Positions 1 through 12,984 are shown, numbered from the stretch's first letter. The stretch: DNA of 64,000 nucleotides from Tolypocladium sp. Sup5 PDA-1 (GCA_000750105.3 JPHH03000084.1:1-64000), one strand, 5' to 3'. Notes: generated by a model not told the origin, from the letters alone. A program made the numbers and translations.

Positions 1-3000
1 TAGCTCTACAAGCCCAGCGGGCACTGTATCACCCGGCCAGGTCTCCCTTCCCGTCCTCTTTTGCCTTTGTCGTGGTCCAGATACCGTGCTCTTGTATGTA
101 ACTCTGTGGTCATGGATGGTCAACGGCCTTGCCTGCGATTTGGTGTGCTCCTCGCGCGCTCGAGGTTGTCAAAGTGCCACCGCATGTACTATATATCCCG
201 CTGCGGCGCGGGGGAGCGGGTGCATCGAATCGGGAGGATGCAAACAGGCTTGTTTTTCTATCTACCGGTCCAGGGTTGGAATGCTGTAATCTACTTATGC
301 CTTCTAGTGTGAGAAGGTTCCGACTTTACACTACCTTGCAGTGGTGGCCAACGAGAAGTCTGAGAGGTACTGTATATGCAATACTACGTAACTACTGCGT
401 AGCAGAGGTAGAAGCAGCTCGACGTAGCTCCAAATAACGGCAAGGAATATGGGAAATGTGCGGCGAGTACGAAGGGATAATTGGCGTCTCCCCCGTCGAG
501 TCTTGACCTTCTTGGCCGCGAGAGCCTCCACAGACGGGACTTGGGAGGCTCGGCGATGTTCCGAGCAGCGTCCAACGGACCACTCTTGCCTATGGTTCGG
601 AGTACAAAGTACGGACTAGAGGATGATGAAGACGATGCCGGCCCCGACAAGATCGCGGGTAGAACCTTGTTTCGTACTTGGTGACACCCGTAGCGTGCTG
701 ATGGCCCCGTCGGTGCTGTGTGGGTAGCCAGTCTCGTTCTGCTGTGAATTGACTCGGCGAACTGCCGATGTCTCTGACAGCTGGTGCCCTTTGTCTCAAC
801 CCCCCCGATCCGAGTATGCCCGGCCGGTGTGGCGTTTTGGAGCAGCACCGTTCAAATTAGACATGCTGCGTCGGTGATTTTTGGCAAAGAGCTTGTCTCA
901 CTACGGCTACGTAGATGGCTGGCGGACCAAGCAGCCCGTACTCGTAGCAGCCGTCTTCGAGGTACGATATCCGTACATGCATACGAAACCAAGACCAAGA
1001 CCAAGATACAAGGCACGGCACCCGGCACCTTCGCACGCCGTTGAGCCTCGCGTCCTGCAACGGCGTCGTGGGTCCGACGAGCCGCGCGTGTGAGAGGGTG
1101 CTCGGCGCAGAACCGTCTGGTCTGGAGAGGTCCGCGGCAATTGGTTGGACGGACGGAGCGAGCGCAGCACGGCCACGGCTGGGTAGCTGCTTGCCCGCGC
1201 AACTGGACGCACGCAGCATCCTGGGGACCATCCATGGGTGGCATTGCCCATCGGTCGGAGATGGTAGGCGCGACATGTGCGATGATGAGGTTGCATCCAT
1301 CTGGTTTCATATCCGCATTGACGGACCCGCGGTCCAGCGGCCCCCGAGCAGGCATCGCGCGCCCAGCCATGGGACGGACGGGACGGGCGCGTCTCTCTTC
1401 TGCCCGTTTGTCTGCTGGCGATGAGACGAACAGGATCGACCGCCGGCAAACGCAATGCAGCCGCGGCCTCTCATTCATGCGTCCTCGAGGCCTGTGCTTT
1501 GCAGTTCGGCTCCGACAACGTCCACCAGTTCGTTCCGTGGCCAGCCATGTCTCGCCTCGCGTGAGGCTCCCCCAGCTTTTCGTGCTTTTAAGAGTCACAA
1601 TAAAGCATATCGTCCGCGCCAATGACGAGCCTACTCGCACGCACCCACAAGGGGGGGGTTTTGAAAGCTCAGCGGCGCGTTTCTTTGCCTTCCGGGTTCT
1701 GGACTCGCCTGTGGCGCCCCTGCGCATCAGGGTTCCTCGCGGGGGGCTGCAATAGTCCAGGACGAGGGTGTGTGTGTGTGGGCTGCTGGCTGGCTTCTGC
1801 TGCTTCCTGGGCAGAGGCCATTGTCACACGCACCCCACACCCAGGAGCAGCTCGGCCAGATCGACATGGTGATGGTTTTGCCGTTTTGGACAAGCGGAAC
1901 AGTCGGCAGATGCTGTGTACGTACGCTCACATCCATATTGGTCGTTGGTACGGACGTACGAAGTACATACCTGCGGATATCCAGAGGCCGTTATGAATAC
2001 CTGTGGTGCAGCAGGTGCCAAACGTCCAAGCAAACAGGACCAGCGTTTTGGGCACGGAGAGACTCCGACCGAAGCCTGCACCAAGCATTGGCAAGCCCCG
2101 GCCCAAGAGAGAGCAAAGGCCCTCGTCACGTTGGCGTGCCTGGCGCGCCTGGCCCAATAGATTTCAGCTGGCTGGGCCAGCGAGCCGCCACGGCACAGGG
2201 GAGAGAAGCCTCCTGGGATACTTGGAACGTACGAGTAGCGAGGTCGGTAGCTGTCGGCGGTGGCATCGAGGAAACATCACCAACAAAGAAGCGTCAATCA
2301 ATGACCGTTCCGGAAATAAGCTCACCCCATCCAACGGATCCAGCCATGACGACCACGAGACTTCCCCCCTTGTCCCCAGCGACCCACAGCCAAGGGCCCC
2401 CTGTGGGCCAAGTCGGCTGGGACGGCATCTCGACAGCGCCAAGCTTTGCCTTGATTGCATCGTTCCGCCCACCTTATTCCAGTCTCTATCTCGGTCGCCA
2501 AAAGCCACCGCCGTGCGTCTCGCCCTCGGTGCGCCTCCACGACAAGCCATCACGCCCCAAGTCCGCGCACACCAGGCGCGCGAGTTTCCCCCCTCTCCCT
2601 GCTCAAGCAGAAGGGCACCACCGCAGGTCCAGGGCTCGGCTTCTGCTGCATCCACGCCCCTCCCTCCTCTGTGCCATGCGGAATGAGCTTCCGTGCCAAG
2701 CCTAGTGGCTTGCAACGCTTAAATTCATGCTTAAAAGCCCAAGTCGCAGTGGACCGCTGGGTGGACTTGGCCAGCCGAGTTAGCCGTAGTGCGGGTTTCG
2801 CTCAGCTCACGCCCCCCCCCCCCTGGAAGCAGGTGTGTCTCCCGCAGCTTCGCCTTCGCCCATCGCTCTGCTGTGCTTCCGAGTCTAAAATGGCTCCCGT
2901 TGGCATGCAAATGCCCCGTCGCAGCTGCCTGCGGCGAGACGCCTTGGCAGACGGCCGTAAACACGGCAACAGAGGGACAACAGAGGGACATTGCGAGAGA

Positions 3001-6000
3001 AACCTCCCCCTGCGCAGACGTCGTGAGGGAGCCCTAAGCTGGGGAAAGCCAAGCCATCGACTGGCTGGTTCCCGGCGTCGGGGACCCTGGATCGGCGGCT
3101 TGGCACAGGAACCACCAAGATGAGCCAAGGTGCTCCCTCTTGGCGACTCCCAGAGGCTGCTGGGCCACGAGCAAGAGATCTGGCAAGGCCACGCACGAGT
3201 GAGGAAGCTGCAAAGTCCGACTGTCCGGGAAGTGCTCGACGTTCCCGCCCCGTGGACGGGACTCGCAGCGCTGCTGAGACGTTTTGGGGGGTGGCATTGC
3301 CCTATTGTCAGCGAGAGCAAAGCCGATTATCCGAAGTATGGCCAACGGCAGCGAGCTCAGGATGCACGCCACAACGCTCACTTTTTTGTGGCTTTTCCGT
3401 GCCCTGCCTTGCCTGCCTGCCACTCCAAGGTGCAATCTGGCCCGAAACTGACACAGAAGCTGCCCGAGAGTTTGGTGGGTATTCTGGAGAGCGGGTTTCC
3501 CTCGCCACATCAGGACGTCAATGTCGATAAACCGTGCCGCAGAAAAGAGGATCGCCGACAGGGCGTGTGCGAATGCAACTCTATCGAAAATAAAGGAGCC
3601 GTCGGAGCCGGCTCGGCGTGGTGATCGGACGTCATCATGGCACCTGGCACGAGGGCCCTTCGTTCTGCGCGTGGGGAATGATTGGCGACAAAGACGGGCC
3701 CAGCGCCGATACACCCGAGCGAAACAGAGGCCACCTTCTTGCCCACCTTACTCTATCGCTGACAGGCACTCACTCACGCCTGTACGAGTACTGTAGAGCA
3801 TTCGAGCAGCGACTGCTGCATGCGCTGCAGGTCACGTCATCCTGCCCCTGTAAGAACTGTGTGGTCCTGTACGGGGTAGCCACCCGGGTGTACGGTTGGC
3901 ACATTGCTGACACGGGCGTTGTGTTGAATGCTGCCAGCCCTGCCATTCAGAGTCAGTGTCCGCGGCTGCGCGGCCACGACGTGTTCGACAGCCAAAGTGG
4001 TCCGCGGCATCTCAATCCCAGTCTCGCGGCCTGCCTGCGGGATGAGTACGATCCGCACGTCCACTTGGCCAGGGGGCACGCACTCTACGTCCCGTGCTCC
4101 ATGGACTGACTTGCTGGTACGGAGTACGGACTACTCTGTGCTTTGTGAGCGTGCGCCACAACTCAAAGAGAAGAGCGACAGGTTTCCCACCTCCCTCACA
4201 CGGTATCTTGCGGCACAAAAGCCAATCTGGGGTGCCGGTTTCAGCTTAAAGAAGTGTCTTAGTCTCGGAACCTTTACGGCGATGAAGAAGAAGGTAAGAA
4301 GGGATACAATATGAACGGTTCAACGGCACGGAAGACCTTGGTGATCGGCCCCATCAGCGGGTGATGTCCCGATAAGCACGATTGGGAGGGATGGTGGTTC
4401 GCTGCCAAGTGAGGCTCTCGACTCGAGACCAGGTGCAGTGTTGGACCCTGTTTTCTGCGTAGCCCAACCCCAGGATGTGCGCTAACACCGTCTGGACGGT
4501 GTTTGTAGCACACAAATAATCCTCGCACAGGACGCATGACGTCGAAATAGAGTGCCTTGAGAGAGTGGGCAATCTTGGCGCTGCACGGGCAAGACTACGG
4601 ATAGAGACGAGCAAGATTGCGATTCTCGCAACACAGGCAAGCTTTTGGATGAACGGGAGGCGGATTTGCAGCGGGCGAGAATGGCGCAAATGCGGGAGAG
4701 ACAGCCACTGTCGTGGAAGGATGCCAGAACCAAGACAAAGCCGTCGAACAGCAGTGGCGGCGATTGGCAATGACCGGCTGTCCGGCACAGCAACGTTGGG
4801 GTATATCATTTCCCGAAATGAAATGACCCAGGCTTCCGCCGCGTCCGAGGGGGAGCGAAATACATACCAAGCCTACTCGTATGCCCTGATTTGTATCCGT
4901 ACCTAGGCTGCACCGCTTGGGGGGTATTTCGGTGAAGCACCGCCTGAGACGGTGGGACGAAACGGCGCTTGCGTGACAGCGGACGTGCCTATCACCCGCT
5001 CGTCCATTTGCCTGAATTGATTGCACTGTACTTGTACTTTGAGGTAAAACCCGAGTCTAGCTGGTTGGACGAGCTGCTCCTGTCTCGAGAAGCATTCTAG
5101 TTCGTTGCCAGCAACTCTAGGGAACTGTGCTGAAGCTGGTGAGGACAGGACCTGCCTCCTCGGGCGCGCTTGTCCTGGAATTCTGCCAAAAGCATTCGTT
5201 TACCCGGCGGTATTGATAGCACGGTGGCCGCTAGCGACGGAGCCAGCCTTCTGCCACCGTGGCAATGACGGCAACGTTGATACAAAACAGAATGGTTCTG
5301 CATACGGACGTACTGCACGTTGTGTAGCAGGACCAGTGGCAGACAGTCTCAGTACAAGCCGCAGCGCTGCAACTGCGAGGCTGGAAACCAACAGCGCCTC
5401 GCCCACGTACCCTGGACTCGGCAGCCACGGCACTTGGTGCTTGGACAAGGCTTCTTTAGCCCCTGTTCGCTCAGAATGATAGGCAAAAGGACAGCTGGAG
5501 CACTTGCCCAAAAGTACTAGTACTGCCTGGCGTCCCAAAAGGCCCTCCTGAAGGCACAGCGACCTGGCGCCCTCCAAGTTTTGGGGGCGGGCTGGACTGG
5601 CCGAGGGCTGCGTGTGGACGATTTTGGCCAGGTGTGGCTACAAGGCCGTGCCGACTTAGCCAGAGGCGTGCCACCATCACTGCGCGGAACAACAGCACCG
5701 CGGTGCCGGTTGCCATCAGAACAGAACGGAGCGCTCGCTGGCTCGTCGATGTTGCTGGAAAGGCGTGGAAAGGCGTGGTGGAGACTCGCTCGTACGAGTA
5801 AGACTTTGTCCGTAGCTGTCCAGCAGTCGGTTGTTGACTTGCGCGAGAAGACTGCGACCGGCGAGGACAGAGAGGTGGACAGAGACGTGGACAGTGAGGC
5901 AGACAGGACTGGGAGCCTGGGACGCACGCCCTCCCCGGCCCGCTCTCGTCGGGACGGCGAAGTCCTTTTAGAGCTTAGACTTCTCACTAGAGTTGCCGAG

Positions 6001-7030
6001 CTATCCATGGACAACGTCCGGGGACCGACAACCAAGCCTTTTCGTCAGCGAGTTTTGAAATAAGCTTAGGAGGCATTCTTATGACCTTATTATGCCACCG
6101 TGGCGTGGTGATGGCTGGCTGGCCGACCCACGGCCGTTCTCCCACATGGGCATTGCGTCGCGTCGTTGCATGGCGCCGTCTTGGTACGTCTTGGTGAAGG
6201 CAGTTCGACGGATCCATCTCGGGTTACTTCGTCGCTGGAGACTGTGTCCAAGGCTGCGCAGGTACCTTTGATGATGGAGGGGAGAGAGGAATGTGGCATT
6301 TTGGACATAATTATGCACAGATGGGTGTTTTATTCCCGGGCTCGTTGGATTCCGCCCGTCTGGGAGTCTTGGCTCGGCCAGCCGGCACGCCTAAAGCTTG
6401 ACCACTGTGCATCAGTATTCCCGGTCGGTCGCTGACACGCCAGAGGGCTCATCTCACCTTCCCCCAGTACGGGCCCTATGACACAATACGTACCCTCGGC
6501 GTCTCTCCTTCCCTCTGGTCCTGTCCCGTACCTTCGTGTTCGTTTGTCTTCGTTCTTAAGTTAATCTTAAACTTGCATCTCCTTCTTCTCGAACCGACGA
6601 CTCCCTCTGCCCTCTCACAGACGGACAACGAACATTCGCCGCTCACCAGTGACCACCGCCGACGTTACGCCGAGGCTCGTGCTGCAAGAGCACGCTGCAA
6701 GAACGAGTGACGGCGCATAAAGGGCCGCCTTCCACGAAAGGGGAACAGGACAGCGCCGACAAAGCTACTCGTGCGCGCTGGAGAGAGGCGGATGAAAGAG
6801 CCAGGGTGCGAAGTCGAAGCAAGACAAAAGGGACGAGACGCCGTTTGGAGAGAATCGCACCGACTCGCACTCGACGCAAACACCCGTCTTCGCTTCCCGT
6901 CAGCGGCCTCACGTTCACACACAGGGAGAACTCCGACGACTGTCAAGTAAGGTACGTACGCGTCCTCGTCTCCAGCCCAGCACCCGCCCACGTTCCGCGA
7001 TACCGCCTTGCCCAGCCCCAAAGAGCCGTC
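1..7030. other. Gene-free stretch far upstream of pac2
   Basis: Seven kilobases without a coding region I can support. Open frames here are short, change frame often and resemble no family I know. The DNA is GC-rich, with a C run near 2810-2823 and short palindromic motifs such as TACGAAGTA (1957-1965) and TACGGAGTA followed by ACGGACTA (4118-4134). Long non-coding upstream regions are common for fungal developmental regulators, so part of this may be control DNA or untranslated leader of the WOPR gene at 8561. That is inference. An unrecognised lncRNA cannot be excluded. Confidence 0.5.
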
Positions 7031-7067
7031 TGTTCCCAGGCCTCCCAGGCCTCCCAGGCCTCCCAGG
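7031..7067. repeat. Short tandem repeat, unit CCTCCCAGG
   Basis: The unit CCTCCCAGG follows itself about three to four times in the pac2 leader. It is a simple 9-bp minisatellite with no obvious function. Confidence 0.75.
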
Positions 7068-8560
7068 TCACAAGCATCAGTCTGCTGTCCCCGGCCCTTA
7101 TCCCCCGGCCGGATGGGCCAGTTCCAACTTGGCGCCGACCGCTGCCACAGACAAACGACAAAAGCTTGTCCTGACCAACACCCTTCCACGGCCCCAAACC
7201 CTCTGTCCACACGCCCCTCCCCCCGGTCCATGCCACCCCCCTTCTCGGCTCTGCGGCGCCGACTTATCCATTCACTCATTCACTCATGGCTCATCCGTGC
7301 CCTTGGCTGTCACGCACTTCGCCTTTACCCCAACCTTAATTCGCTCTTTCTCTCTTGCTTCCCGCTCCGATTCACATTCACCGTTTGCGACGCTCAATCA
7401 CAATTAACCCTGTTCTGTCAACAGCTTATAACGCCGTCCTGCAGACAACTCAACGCAGACAACTCGACGCAGACAACTCGACGCAGACAACTCGACGCAG
7501 ACAACTCGACACAACTCAAGCCAATCCCGACCAGTCTTACACGGAGCCTCTCAACCGCCTCTGCAGTCAAGGTAGGTCCTGCTCGCCAAGTTGCTTCTCG
7601 TCGTGCCTCTCTCCCTTTGTCGGGTTCGACATCTGTCAACGCTTCGCCGGCGCTTGATGATGCACAAACCTCCCGTGTGGACCTGGTGTCTTTGTGCTCC
7701 TGCGCCTTCAGGCACTGTCTACGGATTGGCCCCTCTCGCGATGCCGCTTCCCGCCTCAGATCAGACCTGGCGGTGCACCAGAGCGCAAACGGGTATCATT
7801 TGGCTGGACAAGTTTATCGTCGCAAGTGCGTACCGTGGCCGAGTCTCGCCTATCCCGTCCTCCCTCCTCTCAATCTCAGCCTGATGGATGGGGTTGGTTT
7901 CCACAAATCTGCCAAGACCTCTCCCACGGACTCCTGTGGATGGCGGCAGGTCCTCTCGTCTCAAGTCGTCATGCACATCGCCAAGCGGCAACACCTCAAC
8001 CACAGGGAATGGAAATTTTAGTCGAGTGGGGCGAGCGGATCGCCCTCAAACGGACAATACTCCCCTGCTTCGGCGCAAAGGGCGAGCCACCACGAGGCGG
8101 GGTCCCTGCTCTTGACGGTCCGATGTGGCCGTTTGTGTGCAGACACGGCTGTGTGATCGTGTCCAAAGCATATATGGCACAGCATACGCAGGGCTGCTCC
8201 AAATGCAAACCGGACACTGGCCGCTCACGCCTTGCCCCCTCCGTTCTGCTATACCCAGTCCCCTTCACGAATCTTCAACGTGTCCTTGTTTTACGTTTCC
8301 TGCCACCCGCATTGCCTTGACTCCCATGGGACTTGTCTGGAGACTGACTCGTTGAAGCAGTCGTGATTCTCGACCAAGCTCTGCGCAAGCCCTGTCTGAC
8401 ACAGCGTCGAATCTCAGACTCACGTGTTCACCAAGTTTCGTAAACTTGGGTGAATGCAACTTGAGCTCAACCTAGTCACCGTGTTCTAGCCGCTGAGGAC
8501 GTCCTGCGAAAGCAGGTACGGGAAAGAACCTTCAAAACGGAGACCATTAGTTCGGACAAG
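7068..8560 (+). promoter_or_regulatory. Probable long 5' leader / promoter of pac2
   Basis: This stretch is pyrimidine-rich (for example 7200-7390) and contains donor-like sites (GTAAGG near 6947, GTAGGT near 7572) and many short upstream ATG frames. These are the usual marks of a long fungal 5' untranslated region, possibly with introns. No conserved protein is encoded. Upstream ORFs could restrain translation of the WOPR gene. The start of transcription cannot be placed from sequence alone. Confidence 0.4.
7441..7511. repeat. 14-bp minisatellite, unit AACTCGACGCAGAC
   Basis: About five copies of a 14-nt unit lie head to tail. The first carries one substitution (AACTCAACGCAGAC) and the last is truncated. 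The array lies about 1.05 kb upstream of the WOPR start codon, probably in the transcribed leader. The regular unit makes it prone to length variation between strains. Confidence 0.85.
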
Positions 8561-9910
8561 ATGGAGACGTACCACGGCTACGTGCGCACGCCCGGCGATG
8601 CCATCAAGCTTTTTGAGGCGTGTCGTCTTGGGCTGTTGCCCCGAGTACAGCGACGACTTTCGGAGAAGGAGAGACAGTCGATTCGCTCGGGCTCCGTCTT
8701 CGTGTGGGACGAGCGAGAGGCGGGCATGAGGAGATGGACAGATGGCAAGTCGTGGAGCGCCAGCCGCGTGTCTGGCAGCTTCTTGACGTACAGAGAAATG
8801 GAAGGCAAGCGGGGAGGCGGCTTCGGCAGCGGCAGGAGAGGAGCGGGCAAGACACCGGACTCGGGCCGCGGTAGCGACGAGGATCACGACGACGGAGAGC
8901 CCGAGGGATATCGATACAAGGCCGACGGCTTGATGAAGCAGTCATTCAGCATCACGACTTCGACTGGACAGCACCTCCACCTCATCTCTTACTACTCGCG
9001 ACCGCAACCTGGCCAGCCCGACTTGCCTCAGCCAAGTTCCGACCCGTCTCTGCGTGGAATCGCGCCCCCAAAGGGCATGTACCCGGAATCAAGTATGGGC
9101 GAGACGAACCAGACACCAGCGCTCACGCGAGCACCGATGCAGCAGCCGTACATGATTGCGCCGCATCATCCTCATGCGCACCACCAGCAGCCTTACGCGC
9201 CTCACTATGCCCAGCCAGGGTACGGATGGCCCCCGTCGCCCGCCGCCACGCCGCCGTATGGCCACCACTACACTCCGGCTCCATTCCCGCCGCACGTCCA
9301 TCATCTGCCTCCCCCTCATGCCTCCCACCAGCCTCTACCGCCTCAAGCCTACTCTCAATCCCATTACACTCACGCTCCCCCCTACGAACGCGCTTCGCTG
9401 CCACCGCTGCATAACCCGAAACCTACTACGCTGCCGCCTTACCCTGGTCACCATGCCTCGCATGGGCCATCGCCTCCACGATTGCACGACTCGCCGCGAC
9501 AGAAGGATTTGCAGGCAGCGGCCCAGGCCGTGGTAGCCGACGTGCACCTCAGCAATGGGTCGGCGAGGGGCTCCCATGGACCACTTCCGGCCCTCAATGC
9601 CGTTACCAACGGAACTCGTGCATCTTCCCACGCTGCCATGGCCACGCCGCCGACGCGGAACTTGAGTGTGAGCCCGCCAAGGACGTCTCATGTGGACGGC
9701 CCAGGGCCCTTGGCCAATGGCGGCCACAGGTCGAGTCTATCTGCGCTCCTGCACCCGACGCCCTCGAGCAGCGAACCCAACAGCGCCAAACCAGCCAGCA
9801 GCGGCAGCGGCAGCAGCAGCCCGAGAACAAATAGCGCAACGGCAGAAAAGGGTGGCGTCAGTGAGGATGCGAGGGCCTTGAGAATGTTGGACCGCAAGTT
9901 CTGCATCTAG
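8561..9910 (+). CDS. pac2: Gti1/Pac2-family (WOPR-domain) transcription regulator
   Basis: A single-exon protein of 449 residues. Residues about 4-85 form the first half of the WOPR DNA-binding domain, including YHGYVRTPGDAIKLFEACR, LLPRVQRRLSEKERQ, the VFVWDEREAGMRRWTDGKSW core and VSGSFLTYREM. The second half (YRYKADGLMKQSFSI to LHLISYYS) follows an acidic Gly/Asp-rich linker. After residue about 150 the protein is low-complexity, rich in His, Pro, Gln and Ser, as in other family members. The METYHGY start matches Pac2-type proteins rather than the Gti1/Sge1/Wor1 branch. Family members are nuclear regulators of the morphological switch, sexual development and, in pathogens, effector expression. 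No intron is needed. The ATG is the first residue of the conserved block, so the start is well supported. The very long upstream region suggests complex control. Confidence 0.95.
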   Translation: METYHGYVRTPGDAIKLFEACRLGLLPRVQRRLSEKERQSIRSGSVFVWDEREAGMRRWTDGKSWSASRVSGSFLTYREMEGKRGGGFGSGRRGAGKTPDSGRGSDEDHDDGEPEGYRYKADGLMKQSFSITTSTGQHLHLISYYSRPQPGQPDLPQPSSDPSLRGIAPPKGMYPESSMGETNQTPALTRAPMQQPYMIAPHHPHAHHQQPYAPHYAQPGYGWPPSPAATPPYGHHYTPAPFPPHVHHLPPPHASHQPLPPQAYSQSHYTHAPPYERASLPPLHNPKPTTLPPYPGHHASHGPSPPRLHDSPRQKDLQAAAQAVVADVHLSNGSARGSHGPLPALNAVTNGTRASSHAAMATPPTRNLSVSPPRTSHVDGPGPLANGGHRSSLSALLHPTPSSSEPNSAKPASSGSGSSSPRTNSATAEKGGVSEDARALRMLDRKFCI

Positions 9911-11499
9911 AACGATGGAACTGTGGGCTGCGACTGTGGCCGTTTGGAACACCAATAATAACCAGATGGGAGCTTCACGGCAAAATTCATTGCCTCGAGC
10001 AGTTTTTGGCGGCGTTCGGGCGGAGGGATGGGCGGGCACGCCGAAGTGTCCCGGGTGCGGTTAGCGGTTTGGTGCATTTGTTTACCCCCGGATTTGGGTC
10101 AAGGATGAGGCATAGCAAAAGGAACAAGGAAAAAGGAACGGGAACGGGAATGGGAGCGGAATGGACCGGTGTTACGGGTTGGCGAAGTCTTTACTTCGTA
10201 CAAGTTCTGGGCCTCTTTTTTGGTGCACATAAGACAGCTAGAGTCGACAGGCTGCTCTGTTGGTGATTAGAATATAGCGCGGCTGAAGAAATGATGAAAT
10301 ATGCAAGCTGACGTGTTGACCCCGATACCGTGTACTAAGCGCATTGTGAGACAGCTGGACCAATGTTGTCGCGGTGTTGCTGGAGACGTGTTGTCGATGG
10401 AGCTTCCATTGCTGCAAGTTTAAGAATTGCCTATTTGGGCATGCTGGGTGGCGCCGCGACGAATAGTGTCGGGGATGCTGAATCTTGTGTGTCTGACGGC
10501 TGTGCCACGGCGACAACTTTCCCTGGGTGGCTGGCGATTGGACCTTGTTTTGTCACTCTCTTTCCCTCGCGTCATCAGATGCTCGGCGGCATCGCGGGAG
10601 ATGGCCGAGGGGGGTGTGTGCGCCCGTCTATTTTTTTCTTGTTGCTCCCCTTTTGCGAACTTCTGTCTGGGCCGTTTGTTTGGTCGTTATGGGGGTTGCG
10701 TACTCGTACGTCCGGCCGCGTCATCGCAGTCGGCAACGAGGTGCCGGGTGATTGGCATGCGAATGGGAGTACGGACTAATATCCGTAGGTAGAAGTGGGG
10801 AGGACCCGGAGGAGACGGGTGTGGGGAGGAAGGGTCGGTCACCTTGCCTTACTCGTAAGCAGACGGATAATTTGTGCAGGGCTGTGTATTTTGGATTGCT
10901 TTTAAGCTTGTTGTTAGACATGATTGGGGGGGCGTGCGTCCCTGCGCTGGGTGTTGTGAACTTGTGAGGGTCTGGAGATGAGTTGTCGATGCGTGCGTCA
11001 ATGTTCTGTGACGGGAGGCGCAGCGGCACAACGTGTACCTATGGTGAGCGAGCTGCGGAGACTCGTGAAGGCGGTAGTTGCGTGTAAAGTACATACGCTA
11101 TACCGGCGTGTAAGTGAGCGCCTGGATGTGGGCTTTCCCGGGGCTGGATTTGGTTGTTTCTTCCGAGGACGCTGCTGGCTGCTGCAGAGACGAGAGGCCG
11201 AATATGGGTTTCTCTGTCATGTCTCTTATTACAGACACGCACGCCGCTCGGGACGGTGCTGAGAGAGTCGCTTTCCGCGGAAGCTATGTTCCACGCTCTG
11301 CATCAGGAGACGTTGCCCAGCCCACAGACGCGTCAGAAGCTTTGCCTGTGAATGGGCACGTATATGGGCGGAAAACTGAGCCGATGTTCGTTCGTTTGTC
11401 AAGCTCAGAAAGCGACAAGGGGATGCGCGGTGAGGAACTGGCATTATGCTTGTTGGATGAGGCAGAGCGAGAACGGGGACCTCCGCAATTAAACGCCTC
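9911..11499. other. Gene-free stretch
   Basis: 3' flank of the WOPR gene followed by about 1.4 kb without supportable coding. It contains TACTTCGTA at 10192-10200 and GAGTACGGACTA near 10767. Open frames on both strands are compositionally random. Confidence 0.5.
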
Positions 11500-11507
11500 C
11501 CTACGGA

Positions 11508-12813
11508 CTACAGCCCCCTCGAGTTCGCCAGCGGCCCGTTGATGCGCGCAAAGCCGGGCGCGAGCTCATTGTTGCAGATGGTGTTGACGATGTGCTCCCA
11601 ACAGGTCGTTGGTGCAGCAGCTCTACGCCCACAGCATGAACAACATTTGCGCGTCGGTGAAGCGCTCCGGGCCCGGTAGCCGGGGGGGCTCCTGTTTGCC
11701 GGGGCTCGGCGTCTGCTGCGTCTTCTTCCAGGCGTGAACGAGGTCGCGACATCGCCCGAGTCGGCAATGTATTCTGCTAGCGTCGCCTGGCCGTTGACGG
11801 GGACACGTTTGCCGCTCCCGGCGGGATACTCGACCGATATGTTGCTGTACTGCGAGACGAAGCACATGCTGCGGTCGGTGAAGCTCGCGAGCGAGGCGTC
11901 GTCCAACCAGTTGTCGAGCGTGCCGGACAGACCGTAGATCCAGCTGTTGGTAGCCCCCTCGCGTGAAGCCGTCGAGGACGTATGGAAAGTTTAGCTGTGG
12001 ATGACGGCGTCAATCTCCGCGATGGACTGGGTGTAGGACGGTTCCTGGGTTGTCATTAGCAGGCAAACGCGCAAATGACGAGAAGTTGATGACAAGGCAC
12101 TGATACCGGAGGCAGGGCGGTAGTCGTTTCCGGCGTCTATCTCGGCCTGTATCATGCCGACTTCAACGTCGAGCATCCCCTTGGCGAGAGATTTTGCGTT
12201 TTTGCCCGAGGCCTCCGGGGGTTGTATGTTTCCGATGATCCCGGCCATGACATTGACAAAGGCGGCGAGGGTCTTGTTGTTGGAGTAGTGTTCGACGCCC
12301 TTTACGGACCCGAGCTCGACGGGGAGGAGGACGGCGTTGCTCGCATCCTGGCTTCTTGTCAGCGCTACAGATGACCTTGGGGTATGTGCGCGATACGGGA
12401 TTCGTCTCTTTGGGCAGGGCGCAGAGCGTGGGGAATGTGGGTATGCCGTTTTGTTTCGAAGAAGAGGATGGCTTTGCCTATGCCTTCCGTGCTCTTGTCG
12501 GATATCCGGCGGTGCGGCTGCGACGACTTGTCGACCGGATACATTTACATAAGGGAATCGAGGCGTCTCAAAGCGGTTTAATGCCGGCCTTGCTCACGCC
12601 GTCGGTGTCCATGCAAGCTTTATACGTTCGCTGCGCTTTTGTCAAAGTTCGTCTTGTCGGACTACTGCTGCGTAAAATTGACAGACACCCAGCCCGGGTC
12701 TTTTGTCGAGTAATCGCGATAGTGCCGTCGTTGACAGATTCCCCGCACAGCTTGCGGTTTTCACCGCATGGGATGGATATCTGATCGGCCAGGTCGACTT
12801 TCTTGGTCTTCAT
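11508..12813 (-). pseudogene. Decayed M13 (neprilysin-like) metallopeptidase
   Basis: Fragments read on the minus strand, in family order, match M13 peptidases. KAQRTYKACMDTDGVSKAG sits at the 5' side (about 12600-12690). A stretch near 12140-12250 resembles the helical part after it. The C-terminal domain follows: LDNWLDDASLASF, RSMCFVSQYSNISV and VPVNGQATLAEYIADSGDVA (about 11730-11940). PGPERFTDAQMLFMLWA follows in another frame, then FARINGPLANS in the first frame again near 11515-11560. The frame changes at least three times, stops interrupt it, and the middle of the protein, including the zinc motif HExxH and the NAFY substrate region, is missing. M13 enzymes are secreted or membrane zinc endopeptidases of about 700 residues. 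This copy cannot be active. Boundaries are approximate. Confidence 0.8.
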
Positions 12814-12984
12814 TCAGTATTCGCTTCATCTGCATCTGGGCTATTCGACGAACCCTCGTTAACCAGTTAATCAAGCCTGATGATATCAACGCCGACGAGT
12901 GAGGGCCTTGTAACAGTATCCGATCCCAATCGAAGAAGCTGCTCTTCCCAAATCTTGACCACTGCTCGGCGAAGATCACCCCAT

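Noticed and set aside
852..1727. 291-codon minus-strand frame in the left gene-free stretch
   Set aside because: Arg/Pro-rich composition without secondary-structure pattern or motif. Frames of this size occur by chance in GC-rich DNA.
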